Shown in pieces: positions 34,401 to 42,476 of a DNA stretch of 64,000 nt. Positions within the stretch are counted from its first letter, which is position 1; every line of letters begins with the position of its first letter. A program made the translations under genes and the position numbers. The stretch comes from Ensifer adhaerens (GTDB taxonomy: Bacteria; Pseudomonadota; Alphaproteobacteria; Rhizobiales; Rhizobiaceae). The notes beneath the pieces are model-generated. The model saw nothing but the letters and a program-made list of their open reading frames with translations. It had not been told where the DNA came from and did no database searches. The DNA lies in assembly GCF_013283195.1 (NCBI RefSeq), contig NZ_JABEKT010000002.1:62001-126000 (forward strand), given 5' to 3'.

Positions 34401-34930
34401 TTGCCGCCTTCAAGGCTCTTGAGTGCTTCCCGATCCGCATGCGATACGAACTCGCATGCAAGCAAGGTCTTGCCCGGGATGGCATCACTTTCACGCGCAA
34501 CGACCGAAACGATTCCCATGTCCGCCGTCGGCTGCTCGGCATCGGGCAGAACCCGCGCATAGCCCTTGGTCGACGTGCCGAGAATGCTGCTTTTTTCAGG
34601 TTCCAGCTGGTAGCGAGCCGCCAGCTCATCTGCACGCGCCCCTTCGATCAGGACGCCGACGGAGCTCCCGGCAAAGACAACCTCATGGGTCTTGAAACCG
34701 TCCTGCCCGATGTCGGACGGCAGCTTGTAAACGTAAGCCGTCAGCAACGATGTGTCGGGTTTCGCCAGCTTCTCGGCGGCGTCATAGAGTTCGGTTGCCG
34801 ATTGCATCGTGTAGGGCGGCTTGCAAAGGGCACCATCGTAGAAGGCTGGGGCGTTTCCGGAGGCAAAGGCTGCAGCCGGGCTCGACAGGGTGGCAATGGC
34901 GGCTGCCGGCAGGAAAATTCTTGAAAACAA
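34397..34930 (-). CDS. secreted hypothetical protein
   Basis: The 177-residue product has a plausible signal peptide (hydrophobic about 5-24, cleavage near A-F-A-S). The mature protein has two cysteines far apart (in L-C-K-P-P and L-A-C-E-F), A-T-E-L-Y-D-A-A-E-K-L and a mostly beta-like central region. I do not recognise a family. It stands alone, transcribed away from the heme locus. The periplasm is the expected site. Its 3' end merges with an intergenic palindromic element. Function unknown. Confidence 0.7.
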   Translation of the reverse strand: MFSRIFLPAAAIATLSSPAAAFASGNAPAFYDGALCKPPYTMQSATELYDAAEKLAKPDTSLLTAYVYKLPSDIGQDGFKTHEVVFAGSSVGVLIEGARADELAARYQLEPEKSSILGTSTKGYARVLPDAEQPTADMGIVSVVARESDAIPGKTLLACEFVSHADREALKSLEGGN

Positions 34931-35292
34931 ACTGATAACTCCAATTGGCCGGTGATGGAGGGCTTCCGCGTACGGGCGCTCTTCGATCGGGAGTTGCAGG
35001 CATGGTCCAACGCCGACAAGGATTCAACCGGCCATCCACCAAGATCACAACATTCCTGAGCCTTGCTGCCCTCGTTTCCACGGGTCAAACCGTCGCAGCC
35101 CAGGAGGACGCTGCCGTTGACGGCTTCGTTCGCGCGCCGCCCGAATTTGCCCATACGAACAGGCGCGAGCACTTTGTTTGGCACCGTTTCGAGCTCGCCG
35201 GCCAACGCCATGTCGTTGCCTGCCGGCGCTGCTTGCCAGCAGTCGAAATGCGACATGACGTGCGACAAAACGGGACACGCCATATTTTAACT
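34931..35292. other. intergenic region upstream of the heme receptor gene
   Basis: No gene is firmly supported in these 362 bases. An open frame on the + strand from ATG 35002 to 35295 would encode about 97 residues. It starts with a signal-peptide-like run (F-L-S-L-A-A-L-V-S-T-G-Q-T-V-A-A-Q) but turns into low-similarity sequence with mixed codon use. It could be a small secreted protein or a decayed gene. The last 60 bases are AT-rich and lead into a RirA-type operator. Confidence 0.3.
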
Positions 35293-35307
35293 TGATTCTT
35301 TTACTCA
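35293..35307 (+). promoter_or_regulatory. RirA-type iron-responsive operator (TGA-N9-TCA)
   Basis: TGA at 35293-35295, nine bases, then TCA at 35305-35307 exactly match the IRO consensus described for rhizobial RirA targets. The site lies 53 bases before the TonB receptor ATG in an AT-rich stretch, as expected for an iron-repressed promoter. Confidence 0.6.
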
Positions 35308-35359
35308 TGTTTCAATACAAGGCCTCGCATTGATTTTATTCAATTCTCGAGGGGTCGGC

Positions 35360-37678
35360 ATGGGGACTGCAGCAACATTCGAACTTCACAACCTGGCGAG
35401 CAAGCATCGCCGGGCACTGTTGACCGGCGTCGCCGCCCTGGCATTGGCGCTGCCGGCGCACGCCCAGGCGCAGGACAAGACCGCCCGGCGCGTCCAGGAA
35501 GAAACGCCGCTTGAGCGCATCGTCGTCACCTCGACGCGCGGCGCAAAAAAGGTCCTCGACGTGCCGCAGTCGATCTCGGTCATCACCCGCGAAGAGATCA
35601 CCGATCACAATGTGCGCGACATCCAGGACCTGGTTCGCCATGAGCCCGGTGTCAGCGTCAACCGCACCACCTCGATTACCAACCCGTGGGGCCAGCTCAA
35701 CAGCTTCACCATCCGCGGCATGGGCGGAAACCGCGTACTTTTGACGGTCGACGGCTCGCGTGTGCAGGAGGGCATCACCGACGGTAGCCGCGACTTCTTC
35801 GACATGAGCAATTTCAAATCCGTCGAGATCGTCCGCGGACCGAACTCGGTGCTATGGGGTGCCGATGCGCTCGGCGGTTCCGTCATGTTCCAGACGCTCG
35901 ATCCCTCGGATCTTTTGACCGACCCGACCAAGCCCTGGGCCGTCGAGGTCAGGACCGGCTATGACAGCCTCGACAACAGCTGGCGCAAGCAGGTAACGGC
36001 TGCCTACGACTTCGGCGACATCGAAGTTCTCGGCAGCTACGGCCAGGTCTCGTCAAGCGAAGCGGAACTCCGCAAGGCGCGCGCTGACGGCGGCATCTGG
36101 GGTTGCTCGCGTCTCTACATCGGTTGCGACCGCCTGTTCCCCGCCGACACCGACGTGGACAACGCGCTTGCGAAGGTCGTCTGGACACCGGACGCGCAGC
36201 ATACGTTCAAGCTGACCGGGGAGCTTTTCGGCCGCGACACGCGAGTGCTGCAACTCTATGACATGTCGGCCTCCGCCACCGGGATCCCATCGACGACGGC
36301 CTATGTGAACGACCCTTACGTTCGCGATCTGGAAATGAGCCGCAAGCGCATTTCGCTCGAACATGATTGGCAGGTCGGCGCAGCGTGGCTCGACAGCGTC
36401 AACTGGAACCTCTCGTGGTCACCGCAGAAGCGCGAGACCGATAGCCGGCAGCGCCGCGTCTACTCCAACCGCATCCAGCTGCATGACCAGTACCGCAACT
36501 ACAGCGAAGACTTTCTTGAAGCCGATATCCAGATGAAGTCGTCCTTCGACCTGGGATCCACGCACCACACGTTGACCTACGGCTTCGACGGCGACCGCAC
36601 CAAGGGTGACTACGCCGGTATCAACAGGACCTACAATTCGCTGACGGGCACAACGACCACGGCGATCAACCAGGGCTTCAGCTTCCCACGTGTCGACACC
36701 GAGCGTGCCGACTTCTACCTTGAGGACAGCATCGAGTTTCTAGACGGCCAACTGACCGTCAATCCCGGTGTTCGTCTTGCGCACTACTCGATCGATCCGA
36801 CGGGTGACGCCAGCTATCCGGGCCTGCCGGGTTTCCGCCCGCAAAAGCAGGAGAATACCGAACTTCTCAAGCGGGTTGGTGCCATCTACAAATTCGACGA
36901 TACCTATTCGGCCTATGCCTCTTATGGCGAGGGCTTCAAGATGCCGACGTCGGCGCAGCTCTTCCAATCCAGCGTCGACCCATTCACCGGCAGTTCGCTC
37001 GTGCCGAACCCCAACCTGAAGCCGGAATCGGTCGACAGCTACGAAATCGGCTTCCGTGGCGAACTGGATCGCGGCTATTTCACCGTGGCAACTTTCTATG
37101 CTGACTACACGAACTTCATTCGCGGCTTTCAACCCATCACCGTCACGGGTCCTGGCGGAGTCCCGGTCGTTGGTTACACCTCCAACAACGTCGAAGACGT
37201 GGCGTTGTGGGGGATCGAGTTCGGCGGCGAATACGAAGTTCTCGACTACACGACAGCATCGGCGAACATCACCTGGAGCAAGGGGCGTCAGCGCACATCT
37301 GCCGGGGCGGCGACCACCGCCTTCGATGGGGCCACGCCGCTCACCGCCGTCCTCGGCCTCAAGCATGAACTGCCCGATTACGGCCTTCAGTTCGAAGTCT
37401 TCGGTACGTTCGCAGCGGGACGCACGCAGAACAGTGATCCTGCCGACTATCTGGTTCCGGGCTACGCCGTCTTCGACGCCTATGCGAAGTGGACGCCAAG
37501 GGAAAACGTCGAGTTGACGGCCGGCATCGAGAACATCTTCGATCGCCGCTACTTCCCCAACACCCTCACTGGCTATGATCGCGTCCCCGCATCCGTCGCC
37601 ACAGCCAACGTCAACCCACTCGAGCTGCAGACCGCTCCGGGCCGGGTGTTCAAGCTCGGCGCAACTGTGCGCTTCTGA
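35360..37678 (+). CDS. TonB-dependent hemoglobin/heme-type outer-membrane receptor
   Basis: The 772-residue protein has an N-terminal signal peptide (core A-L-L-T-G-V-A-A-L-A-L-A-L-P, A-H-A-Q-A-Q), a TonB box-like E-R-I-V-V-T-S, a plug domain (about 65-180, with T-I-R-G-M-G-G-N-R-V and I-E-I-V-R-G-P equivalent V-E-I-V-R-G-P) and a 22-strand barrel ending in Phe. Heme receptors carry an N-P-N-L box, present here at residues 550-553, just after a Y-G-E-G-F-K-M-P-T segment. The ATG at 35360 is preferred over TTG 35330. A RirA box is upstream, and the ABC, HemS-like and ChaN-like genes follow. It probably brings heme across the outer membrane. Confidence 0.88.
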   Translation: MGTAATFELHNLASKHRRALLTGVAALALALPAHAQAQDKTARRVQEETPLERIVVTSTRGAKKVLDVPQSISVITREEITDHNVRDIQDLVRHEPGVSVNRTTSITNPWGQLNSFTIRGMGGNRVLLTVDGSRVQEGITDGSRDFFDMSNFKSVEIVRGPNSVLWGADALGGSVMFQTLDPSDLLTDPTKPWAVEVRTGYDSLDNSWRKQVTAAYDFGDIEVLGSYGQVSSSEAELRKARADGGIWGCSRLYIGCDRLFPADTDVDNALAKVVWTPDAQHTFKLTGELFGRDTRVLQLYDMSASATGIPSTTAYVNDPYVRDLEMSRKRISLEHDWQVGAAWLDSVNWNLSWSPQKRETDSRQRRVYSNRIQLHDQYRNYSEDFLEADIQMKSSFDLGSTHHTLTYGFDGDRTKGDYAGINRTYNSLTGTTTTAINQGFSFPRVDTERADFYLEDSIEFLDGQLTVNPGVRLAHYSIDPTGDASYPGLPGFRPQKQENTELLKRVGAIYKFDDTYSAYASYGEGFKMPTSAQLFQSSVDPFTGSSLVPNPNLKPESVDSYEIGFRGELDRGYFTVATFYADYTNFIRGFQPITVTGPGGVPVVGYTSNNVEDVALWGIEFGGEYEVLDYTTASANITWSKGRQRTSAGAATTAFDGATPLTAVLGLKHELPDYGLQFEVFGTFAAGRTQNSDPADYLVPGYAVFDAYAKWTPRENVELTAGIENIFDRRYFPNTLTGYDRVPASVATANVNPLELQTAPGRVFKLGATVRF

Positions 37679-37689
37679 TCGACGAGCAA

Positions 37690-37717
37690 GGCATGCGCGG
37701 CAGCGGCCGCGCATGCC
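37690..37717 (+). terminator. strong hairpin between receptor and ABC genes
   Basis: GGCATGCGCGGC (37690-37701) and GCCGCGCATGCC (37706-37717) form a perfect 12-bp stem with a 4-base loop, followed by CCTCTTT. It is 11 bases after the receptor stop. It may terminate or stabilise the receptor mRNA while allowing partial read-through. Confidence 0.6.
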
Positions 37718-37743
37718 CCTCTTTCCCAAGGCAGGAGCGCAGC

Positions 37744-39444
37744 ATGTTCAAGATCGCCGGCCAATTCCAGCGCCTCATCGGCCTCTGCGTCCGCTCGCCC
37801 GGCGGCAAGGTCAATCTGGCGCTGTTCCTGCTCATCACCGCGCTGACGCTCGGCAGCGTCTATGCCAGCGTGCGCCTGGTCGAATGGACCGGCGCCTTTT
37901 ATTCGGCGGTCGAAAAGGTCGATGCACCTGGGGTCTTGAGGCAGATCGGCATCTTTGCCGCCATCATCGCCTTGAATTCCGCCCGACATCTGCTGGCAGA
38001 ATATCTGCGCAAGATTCTCGAAATCCGCTGGCGCCGGACATTGACGGATATCGCCATCGACCGTTGGACGGCCAACAAGGCCTTCTGGCATCTGGCGCAG
38101 GCCAAGACCGACAGGATAGACAACCCGGATCAGCGTATCGCCGAGGATTGCCGGCTGTTCGTCAGTGGCATGCTCAGCGAGACCCTCGACCTCATCTCCC
38201 GCGTCGTCGGACTGGTTTCGTTCATCGCCATTCTCTGGGGCCTTTCCGACTTTCCCCTGTCGCTTGCGTTCATGGGCATCGACCTCGAAATACCGCACTA
38301 CATGGTCTGGGCGGCGTTTCTCTATGTCGCGGTCAGCAGCGGGCTGACGCACCTGCTCGGCCGGCCGCTCAAGGGCCTTTTCTCCGAACAGCAACATCGC
38401 GAAGCCGACTTCCGCTATGCGATGGCCCGATGGCGTACAAGCTTTGACGAGGTTGCGCTTTCGAACGGAGAAGACGCCGAAAAACGGATATTCCGCGCCC
38501 GCTTCGACGCACTTGCGGCGAACTGGAAGAAGCTGATCATCCGCGAACTGATCCTCGGCGGCTTCACCTATCCGTTCAATCATTCCGTTCTGCGGATACC
38601 GCTCTTCGTCGCGCTGCCGGGCTATCTCGCGGGCCATGTCGCCTTTGGCGGATTGATGCAGTTGAGCACCGCCTTTTCGCAGGTCGTAACAACGCTCTCC
38701 TGGTTCATCTTTTCCTATCGCGACCTTGCCGACCTCGTCGCCACCGCTTCGCGCCTGGATAATTTCATGCAGTCGGCAGCCGCAAGCACCGGCCCTGACG
38801 CCCGCATTCACCGCTTGGGACGAAGCGATGTCTTCCATCTGAACGCCCTTTTGCTCGATACGCCCGATGGCCGCAGTCTTCTGACCATCGAGGATCTGAC
38901 GATCAGCACCGGCGAGTGCGTCTGGCTGCGCGGTCCATCCGGCATCGGAAAGACCACCTTGATGAAAGCCGTTGCCGGTCTCTGGCCACATGGCACCGGC
39001 GAGATCAGGCGGCCGCAGGAAGGCTGGATGTTCCTGCCGCAGAAGCCTTACCTGCCACTTGGCACGCTGCTCGAAGCGACCGCCTATCCATCTGCGGTCG
39101 AAAGTTTCGGCGAGGAGCAGATCCGCGCTGCACTTTGCGATGTCGGACTGGAGCATCGCGTGGCCGATAACGGGGCTACCAGTCTCGAAGCGCCCGAAGG
39201 GCTGTCCGGCGGAGAGCTGCAGCGGCTGGCGATCGCCCGCCTGCTGCTACACGCGCCGCGCTGGGCGATCCTTGACGAGGCGACGAGCGCGCTCGACGCC
39301 GCGGCCGAGGCGAAACTCCTGTCACTGGTCCGGCATCGCCTGCCCCAGACCGCGTTGATCCTGATCGCCCATCGCGGGCCACAAATGTCTTTCGACGTCC
39401 GAACCATCGACCTGATGCCGATACCAGCCTTGGCCGCCGCTTAG
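37744..39444 (+). CDS. YddA/SbmA/BacA-type ABC transporter (ABC_membrane_2 + ATPase)
   Basis: The 566-residue single-chain protein has an N-terminal membrane domain of the ABC_membrane_2 class (about 1-340, I-D-N-P-D-Q-R-I-A-E-D signature) and an ATPase domain. The ATPase has Walker A G-P-S-G-I-G-K-T-T from residue 397, F-L-P-Q-K-P-Y-L-P-L-G-T, L-S-G-G-E-L-Q-R and I-L-D-E-A-T-S-A-L-D. Relatives include SbmA/BacA (peptide uptake) and mycobacterial Rv1819c (cobalamin and hydrophilic solute uptake). CAGGAGCG precedes the ATG. It sits between a heme receptor and heme-handling genes, so import of heme, corrinoid or siderophore-like compounds is plausible but unproven. Confidence 0.88.
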   Translation: MFKIAGQFQRLIGLCVRSPGGKVNLALFLLITALTLGSVYASVRLVEWTGAFYSAVEKVDAPGVLRQIGIFAAIIALNSARHLLAEYLRKILEIRWRRTLTDIAIDRWTANKAFWHLAQAKTDRIDNPDQRIAEDCRLFVSGMLSETLDLISRVVGLVSFIAILWGLSDFPLSLAFMGIDLEIPHYMVWAAFLYVAVSSGLTHLLGRPLKGLFSEQQHREADFRYAMARWRTSFDEVALSNGEDAEKRIFRARFDALAANWKKLIIRELILGGFTYPFNHSVLRIPLFVALPGYLAGHVAFGGLMQLSTAFSQVVTTLSWFIFSYRDLADLVATASRLDNFMQSAAASTGPDARIHRLGRSDVFHLNALLLDTPDGRSLLTIEDLTISTGECVWLRGPSGIGKTTLMKAVAGLWPHGTGEIRRPQEGWMFLPQKPYLPLGTLLEATAYPSAVESFGEEQIRAALCDVGLEHRVADNGATSLEAPEGLSGGELQRLAIARLLLHAPRWAILDEATSALDAAAEAKLLSLVRHRLPQTALILIAHRGPQMSFDVRTIDLMPIPALAAA

Positions 39445-39488
39445 CAGCACAACCTATCCCGTTCCCTTCCGCAACCGTGAGACAACAC

Positions 39489-40220
39489 ATGACAGATTCT
39501 GCTTCCGCAACCCGCCGCTTCGTTCTCGAAACACCTGATACGGTCGTGCGCAGACTGCCCGATATTGGCAAGCTGATGATCATCGGCAAACGCAATGGCG
39601 TCACCCACGAACGCATCGGCCCCGTCGAACATGTTGAAGATGACGGCGCCTTCCTTGTCTGTCGGGGACAGGATCATGACAGCCGCCTCGATCCGCGGCT
39701 TGTTGCGACTGTCGTCATCGACACGTCGAGCGTTATGCAGGAACAGGTCTATCCGCGGCTCGATTTCAACGGCGCCGATGGGGAACCCGTCTTCAGCATC
39801 GTCGGCTTCGGCGGCCTCGAACCGTTCGAGACAGCCCTTGCCGGTCTTGCGACCGAGGTCGACCCGGTTGAACGGCCAAAGGCAGAAAGAACCGAACGAG
39901 CCGACGTCGCCACGGATGATCCAGGCCTCGTGCCGCTCAATGCGGCACTCGCTTCAGCCGAGACCATCGTCATCGCCTTCGATCAGCCCGGCTTCTCGCA
40001 GCGCTGGAGTGGCGTCGTCCCGAAAGTGAGCCCCGCCATGGGCTTCATCAATGTGATGACATCGGACTTCCATCTTCATCTGCTCGGCGGCACCGTCTCA
40101 CGCTGGCAGGAAGAGGCGACCGAAGACGAGGTCGTGCTTGCCGCATACGGCAAGGACGAGCGCCCCACAGGGCTCACCCTTCGCGCCAAGACCGCTGCGG
40201 CGTTTCGCCCAGCCAACTGA
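39489..40220 (+). CDS. compact HemS/HmuS-like heme-handling protein
   Basis: The 243-residue product resembles a shortened HemS/ChuS. The N-half has I-G-K-L-M-I-I-G-K-R-N-G-V-T-H-E-R-I-G-P-V, like the first repeat with its H-E-K-x-G motif. The C-half has V-I-A-F-D-Q-P-G-F-S-Q-R-W-S-G-V and F-I-N-V-M-T-S-D-F-H-L-H-L, like the N-x-L-D-x-x-F-N-L-H-L heme-ligand region of the second repeat. Normal proteins are about 340-350 residues, so roughly 100 are missing. They bind cytosolic heme and degrade or deliver it. It starts 44 bases after the ABC gene and is followed by chaN at 14 bases. Enzymatic competence is uncertain. Confidence 0.75.
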   Translation: MTDSASATRRFVLETPDTVVRRLPDIGKLMIIGKRNGVTHERIGPVEHVEDDGAFLVCRGQDHDSRLDPRLVATVVIDTSSVMQEQVYPRLDFNGADGEPVFSIVGFGGLEPFETALAGLATEVDPVERPKAERTERADVATDDPGLVPLNAALASAETIVIAFDQPGFSQRWSGVVPKVSPAMGFINVMTSDFHLHLLGGTVSRWQEEATEDEVVLAAYGKDERPTGLTLRAKTAAAFRPAN

Positions 40221-40234
40221 TCGAGGATACGGCG

Positions 40235-41086
40235 TTGACTACAATCGAACACAAGCCAGGCACATGGATCGTGCCCTCGACCGGCGAAGAAATCCGCCAC
40301 AACGACCTGATGAACCGCCTGTCCCGCAAACAGGCGGTGCTTCTCGGCGAGACGCACGACCGCTACGACATCCATCGCTGGCAGCTTCACTTCACGGCCG
40401 GCCTTTACGCCCACAATGCCAACCTTGTCGTTGGCTTCGAGATGTTTCCGCGCAGCACCCAGCCAGTCCTCGACGCGTGGGTGGCGGGAAACCTTTCCAA
40501 TGCGGAATTTCTGGACAAGGTCGGCTGGCAAACCGTCTGGGGATTTCCGGCTGATCTCTACATGCCGATCTTCGATTTTTGCCGGCAGTTCAAGGTTCCG
40601 ATGAAGGCGTTGAATTGCCGGCGGGCGCTGGTGACGGAAGTCGGCAAGCTCGGCTGGGAGGCGATAGCACCCGAAGACCGCGACGGTGTCACCCCGGCAA
40701 AGCCGGCGATGCCGGCCTATCGGCAGTATCTGTTCGATATCACCGGCGGCGGATCGCCGGCACGGAAAGCCACTTCGGCTGAGGACCCCGCCTTCGACCG
40801 CTTCGTGCGGGCGCAGCAGACGTGGGATCGCGCCTTTGCCTGCAACATCGCCGAGGCGCATGCTGATGGCGGCGCGCTCGTCGTCGGCATCATCGGGCGC
40901 GGCCATCTGGAATATGGTCACGGTACGCCCTACCAGCTGGCCGATCTCGGCTTCACGGACGTTGCCGTCCTTCTGCCCAGTGATCACGAGCAGATAACAG
41001 CCGAGCAGCATGACATGGCGACAGCCATGTACCGGCTGCCGCCGGTCGCGCACGCGGTGGCCAAGCGCAATCGCGACGAGGTGTAA
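40235..41086 (+). CDS. ChaN family heme-binding-type protein (DUF399)
   Basis: The 283-residue protein carries the ChaN pattern: A-V-L-L-G-E-T-H-D near residue 35, V-V-G-F-E-M-F-P-R near 67, L-N-C-R-R-A-L-V and the C-terminal V-V-G-I-I-G-R-G-H-L-E-Y-G-H-G. Campylobacter ChaN is a heme-binding lipoprotein involved in iron uptake. This copy shows no signal peptide or lipobox, so a cytosolic or unconventional location is likely. The initiation codon is TTG at 40235, with GAGGAT upstream. It follows the HemS-like gene by 14 bases, the last gene of the heme locus. The direct role here is inferred from context. Confidence 0.85.
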   Translation: MTTIEHKPGTWIVPSTGEEIRHNDLMNRLSRKQAVLLGETHDRYDIHRWQLHFTAGLYAHNANLVVGFEMFPRSTQPVLDAWVAGNLSNAEFLDKVGWQTVWGFPADLYMPIFDFCRQFKVPMKALNCRRALVTEVGKLGWEAIAPEDRDGVTPAKPAMPAYRQYLFDITGGGSPARKATSAEDPAFDRFVRAQQTWDRAFACNIAEAHADGGALVVGIIGRGHLEYGHGTPYQLADLGFTDVAVLLPSDHEQITAEQHDMATAMYRLPPVAHAVAKRNRDEV

Positions 41087-41204
41087 ACGCTTCCGCCGTG
41101 CCGTCGGTTTCCCTGTCGTTCAACTGTTACACCCGGATGCTACTCGCCGCCTGCAAACTCATCCGCGGTTTTCGGATGAGGCCCAAATTCAGGAGCGTGC
41201 CACC

Positions 41205-42356
41205 ATGGTGCAAGACAAGCCGGCGACAACGAGACATTCCTTCAACCTCAAACGGCGCACAGTCCTGAGCGGCGCATTGGCCTCGCTCGTCTGCGCGCCG
41301 TTCGTCGCGCGCAGCGCGGCTGCCCAATCGAGCTCGGGTGAACTTCGCATCAGCGCATGGGCCGGTTACATTTCTCCGGAAATGCTCGCAGCCTTCGAAA
41401 AGGCGACTGGTATCAAGGCGAGCTACACGCCCTACGGCACCAACGATGAAATACTCAGCCTGATGAAGGTCAATCAGGGCGAGGGTTTCGATGTCATCTG
41501 GCCGGCGCTCGACCGTGTTCCGAACTATGTCGAAGCCTCGCTCGTTCAGCCGATCGACGAAAAGCGCGTCGAATGGGACCGTTGCATCGAAAGCGCTGTG
41601 AAGAGCTCCGAGACGCTCGGCGCCGTGGTCGAGGGAAAACGCTATCAGGTGCCGACCGACTGGGGCACGGAAGCCATCGCCTTCGATACGCAAAAGGCAC
41701 CGCTCACGTACGGCACCGCCTCCTACAGCGATCTGTGGAAGCCGGAAATGGCTGGCAAGGTCACCGTCCGCGGCCATTCCGCTCTCGTCGGCCTGGCGCT
41801 GTGGCTGGAGCAGCAAGGCAAGTTGCCGAAGCCATTCCTAGAAAGCTTCAAGAATCCGGAGGCCATGCGCGCCAACTACGATGTCGTCCTTGAGGAGGCT
41901 CTCGCCCGCAAGGCCAACGTCGCGCAGTTCTGGTCGAGCCAGAACGAGGCGCAAGGCGCGTTCCGCACCAACGGCTGTATCCTCGGCCAGACATGGGATT
42001 CGACAGCTGCCGGCCTGAAGCAGGAAGGCATGCCGATCGGCTACATCGCGCCGAAGGAAGGCGCGCTCGCCTGGATGGAAGGCATTTCCCTTCCGATCGG
42101 CGCCAAGAATATCGACCAGGCTTATGCGTTCATCAACTGGATGCTGACGCCCGAGGCGGGCGCCATGTACGCCAGCCATGCCAAGGTCAACACCACTGCC
42201 AAGGGCGCAGAAGCGCTGCTTCCGGCCGATGCCAAGGCTTTCTTCGAAACAGCCTACCCGGCCGACGCACTCGACAAGTTGTGGTGGTGGCCGGTGCAGG
42301 AGAGCTGGTTCGTCGAACTGCGCACCGAGTACCAGGATCGCTTCCTCAGCGCCTGA
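41205..42356 (+). CDS. ABC transporter substrate-binding protein, spermidine/putrescine type
   Basis: The 383-residue protein begins with a twin-arginine-like signal (L-K-R-R-T-V-L-S-G-A-L-A, cleavage near A-A-A-Q). The PotD/PotF-like binding fold follows: I-S-A-W-A-G-Y-I-S-P-E, T-G-I-K-A-S-Y-T-P-Y-G-T-N-D-E, V-P-T-D-W-G-T-E-A and the W-W-P-V-Q-E-S-W ending region. AGGAGCG precedes the ATG at 41205. It heads an importer operon with an ATPase (42477) and two permeases. The ligand could be a polyamine or related cationic solute; the aromatic box cannot be checked by eye. Confidence 0.9.
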   Translation: MVQDKPATTRHSFNLKRRTVLSGALASLVCAPFVARSAAAQSSSGELRISAWAGYISPEMLAAFEKATGIKASYTPYGTNDEILSLMKVNQGEGFDVIWPALDRVPNYVEASLVQPIDEKRVEWDRCIESAVKSSETLGAVVEGKRYQVPTDWGTEAIAFDTQKAPLTYGTASYSDLWKPEMAGKVTVRGHSALVGLALWLEQQGKLPKPFLESFKNPEAMRANYDVVLEEALARKANVAQFWSSQNEAQGAFRTNGCILGQTWDSTAAGLKQEGMPIGYIAPKEGALAWMEGISLPIGAKNIDQAYAFINWMLTPEAGAMYASHAKVNTTAKGAEALLPADAKAFFETAYPADALDKLWWWPVQESWFVELRTEYQDRFLSA

Positions 42357-42414
42357 CGGTTTTCCGCCGAACAACACGTAAACCGAAGCGCGCGAGCGCG
42401 ACACGCATGCGGTT

Positions 42415-42445
42415 GGCGGCGCTGGCCTTGAAGGCAAGCGCCGCC
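42415..42445 (+). terminator. REP-like hairpin between binding-protein and ATPase genes
   Basis: GGCGGCGCT and AGCGCCGCC form a 9-bp stem extended by GCC/GGC after one mismatch, with a TTGAA loop. It is 58 bases after the binding-protein stop and probably protects its mRNA, allowing excess binding protein over membrane subunits. Confidence 0.5.
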
Positions 42446-42476
42446 CGTCTCCTCATTCCCGGGAATATCTGCTGTC

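Noticed and set aside
35002-35295. Possible small secreted protein upstream of the heme receptor
   Set aside because: The signal-peptide-like start is suggestive, but codon use is mixed, the rest has no family features and it ends inside the promoter region near the RirA box.
41010-41204. Extended N-terminus of the polyamine-type binding protein
   Set aside because: The signal peptide begins only at 41205, where AGGAGCG precedes the ATG; the upstream part overlaps the end of the ChaN gene.
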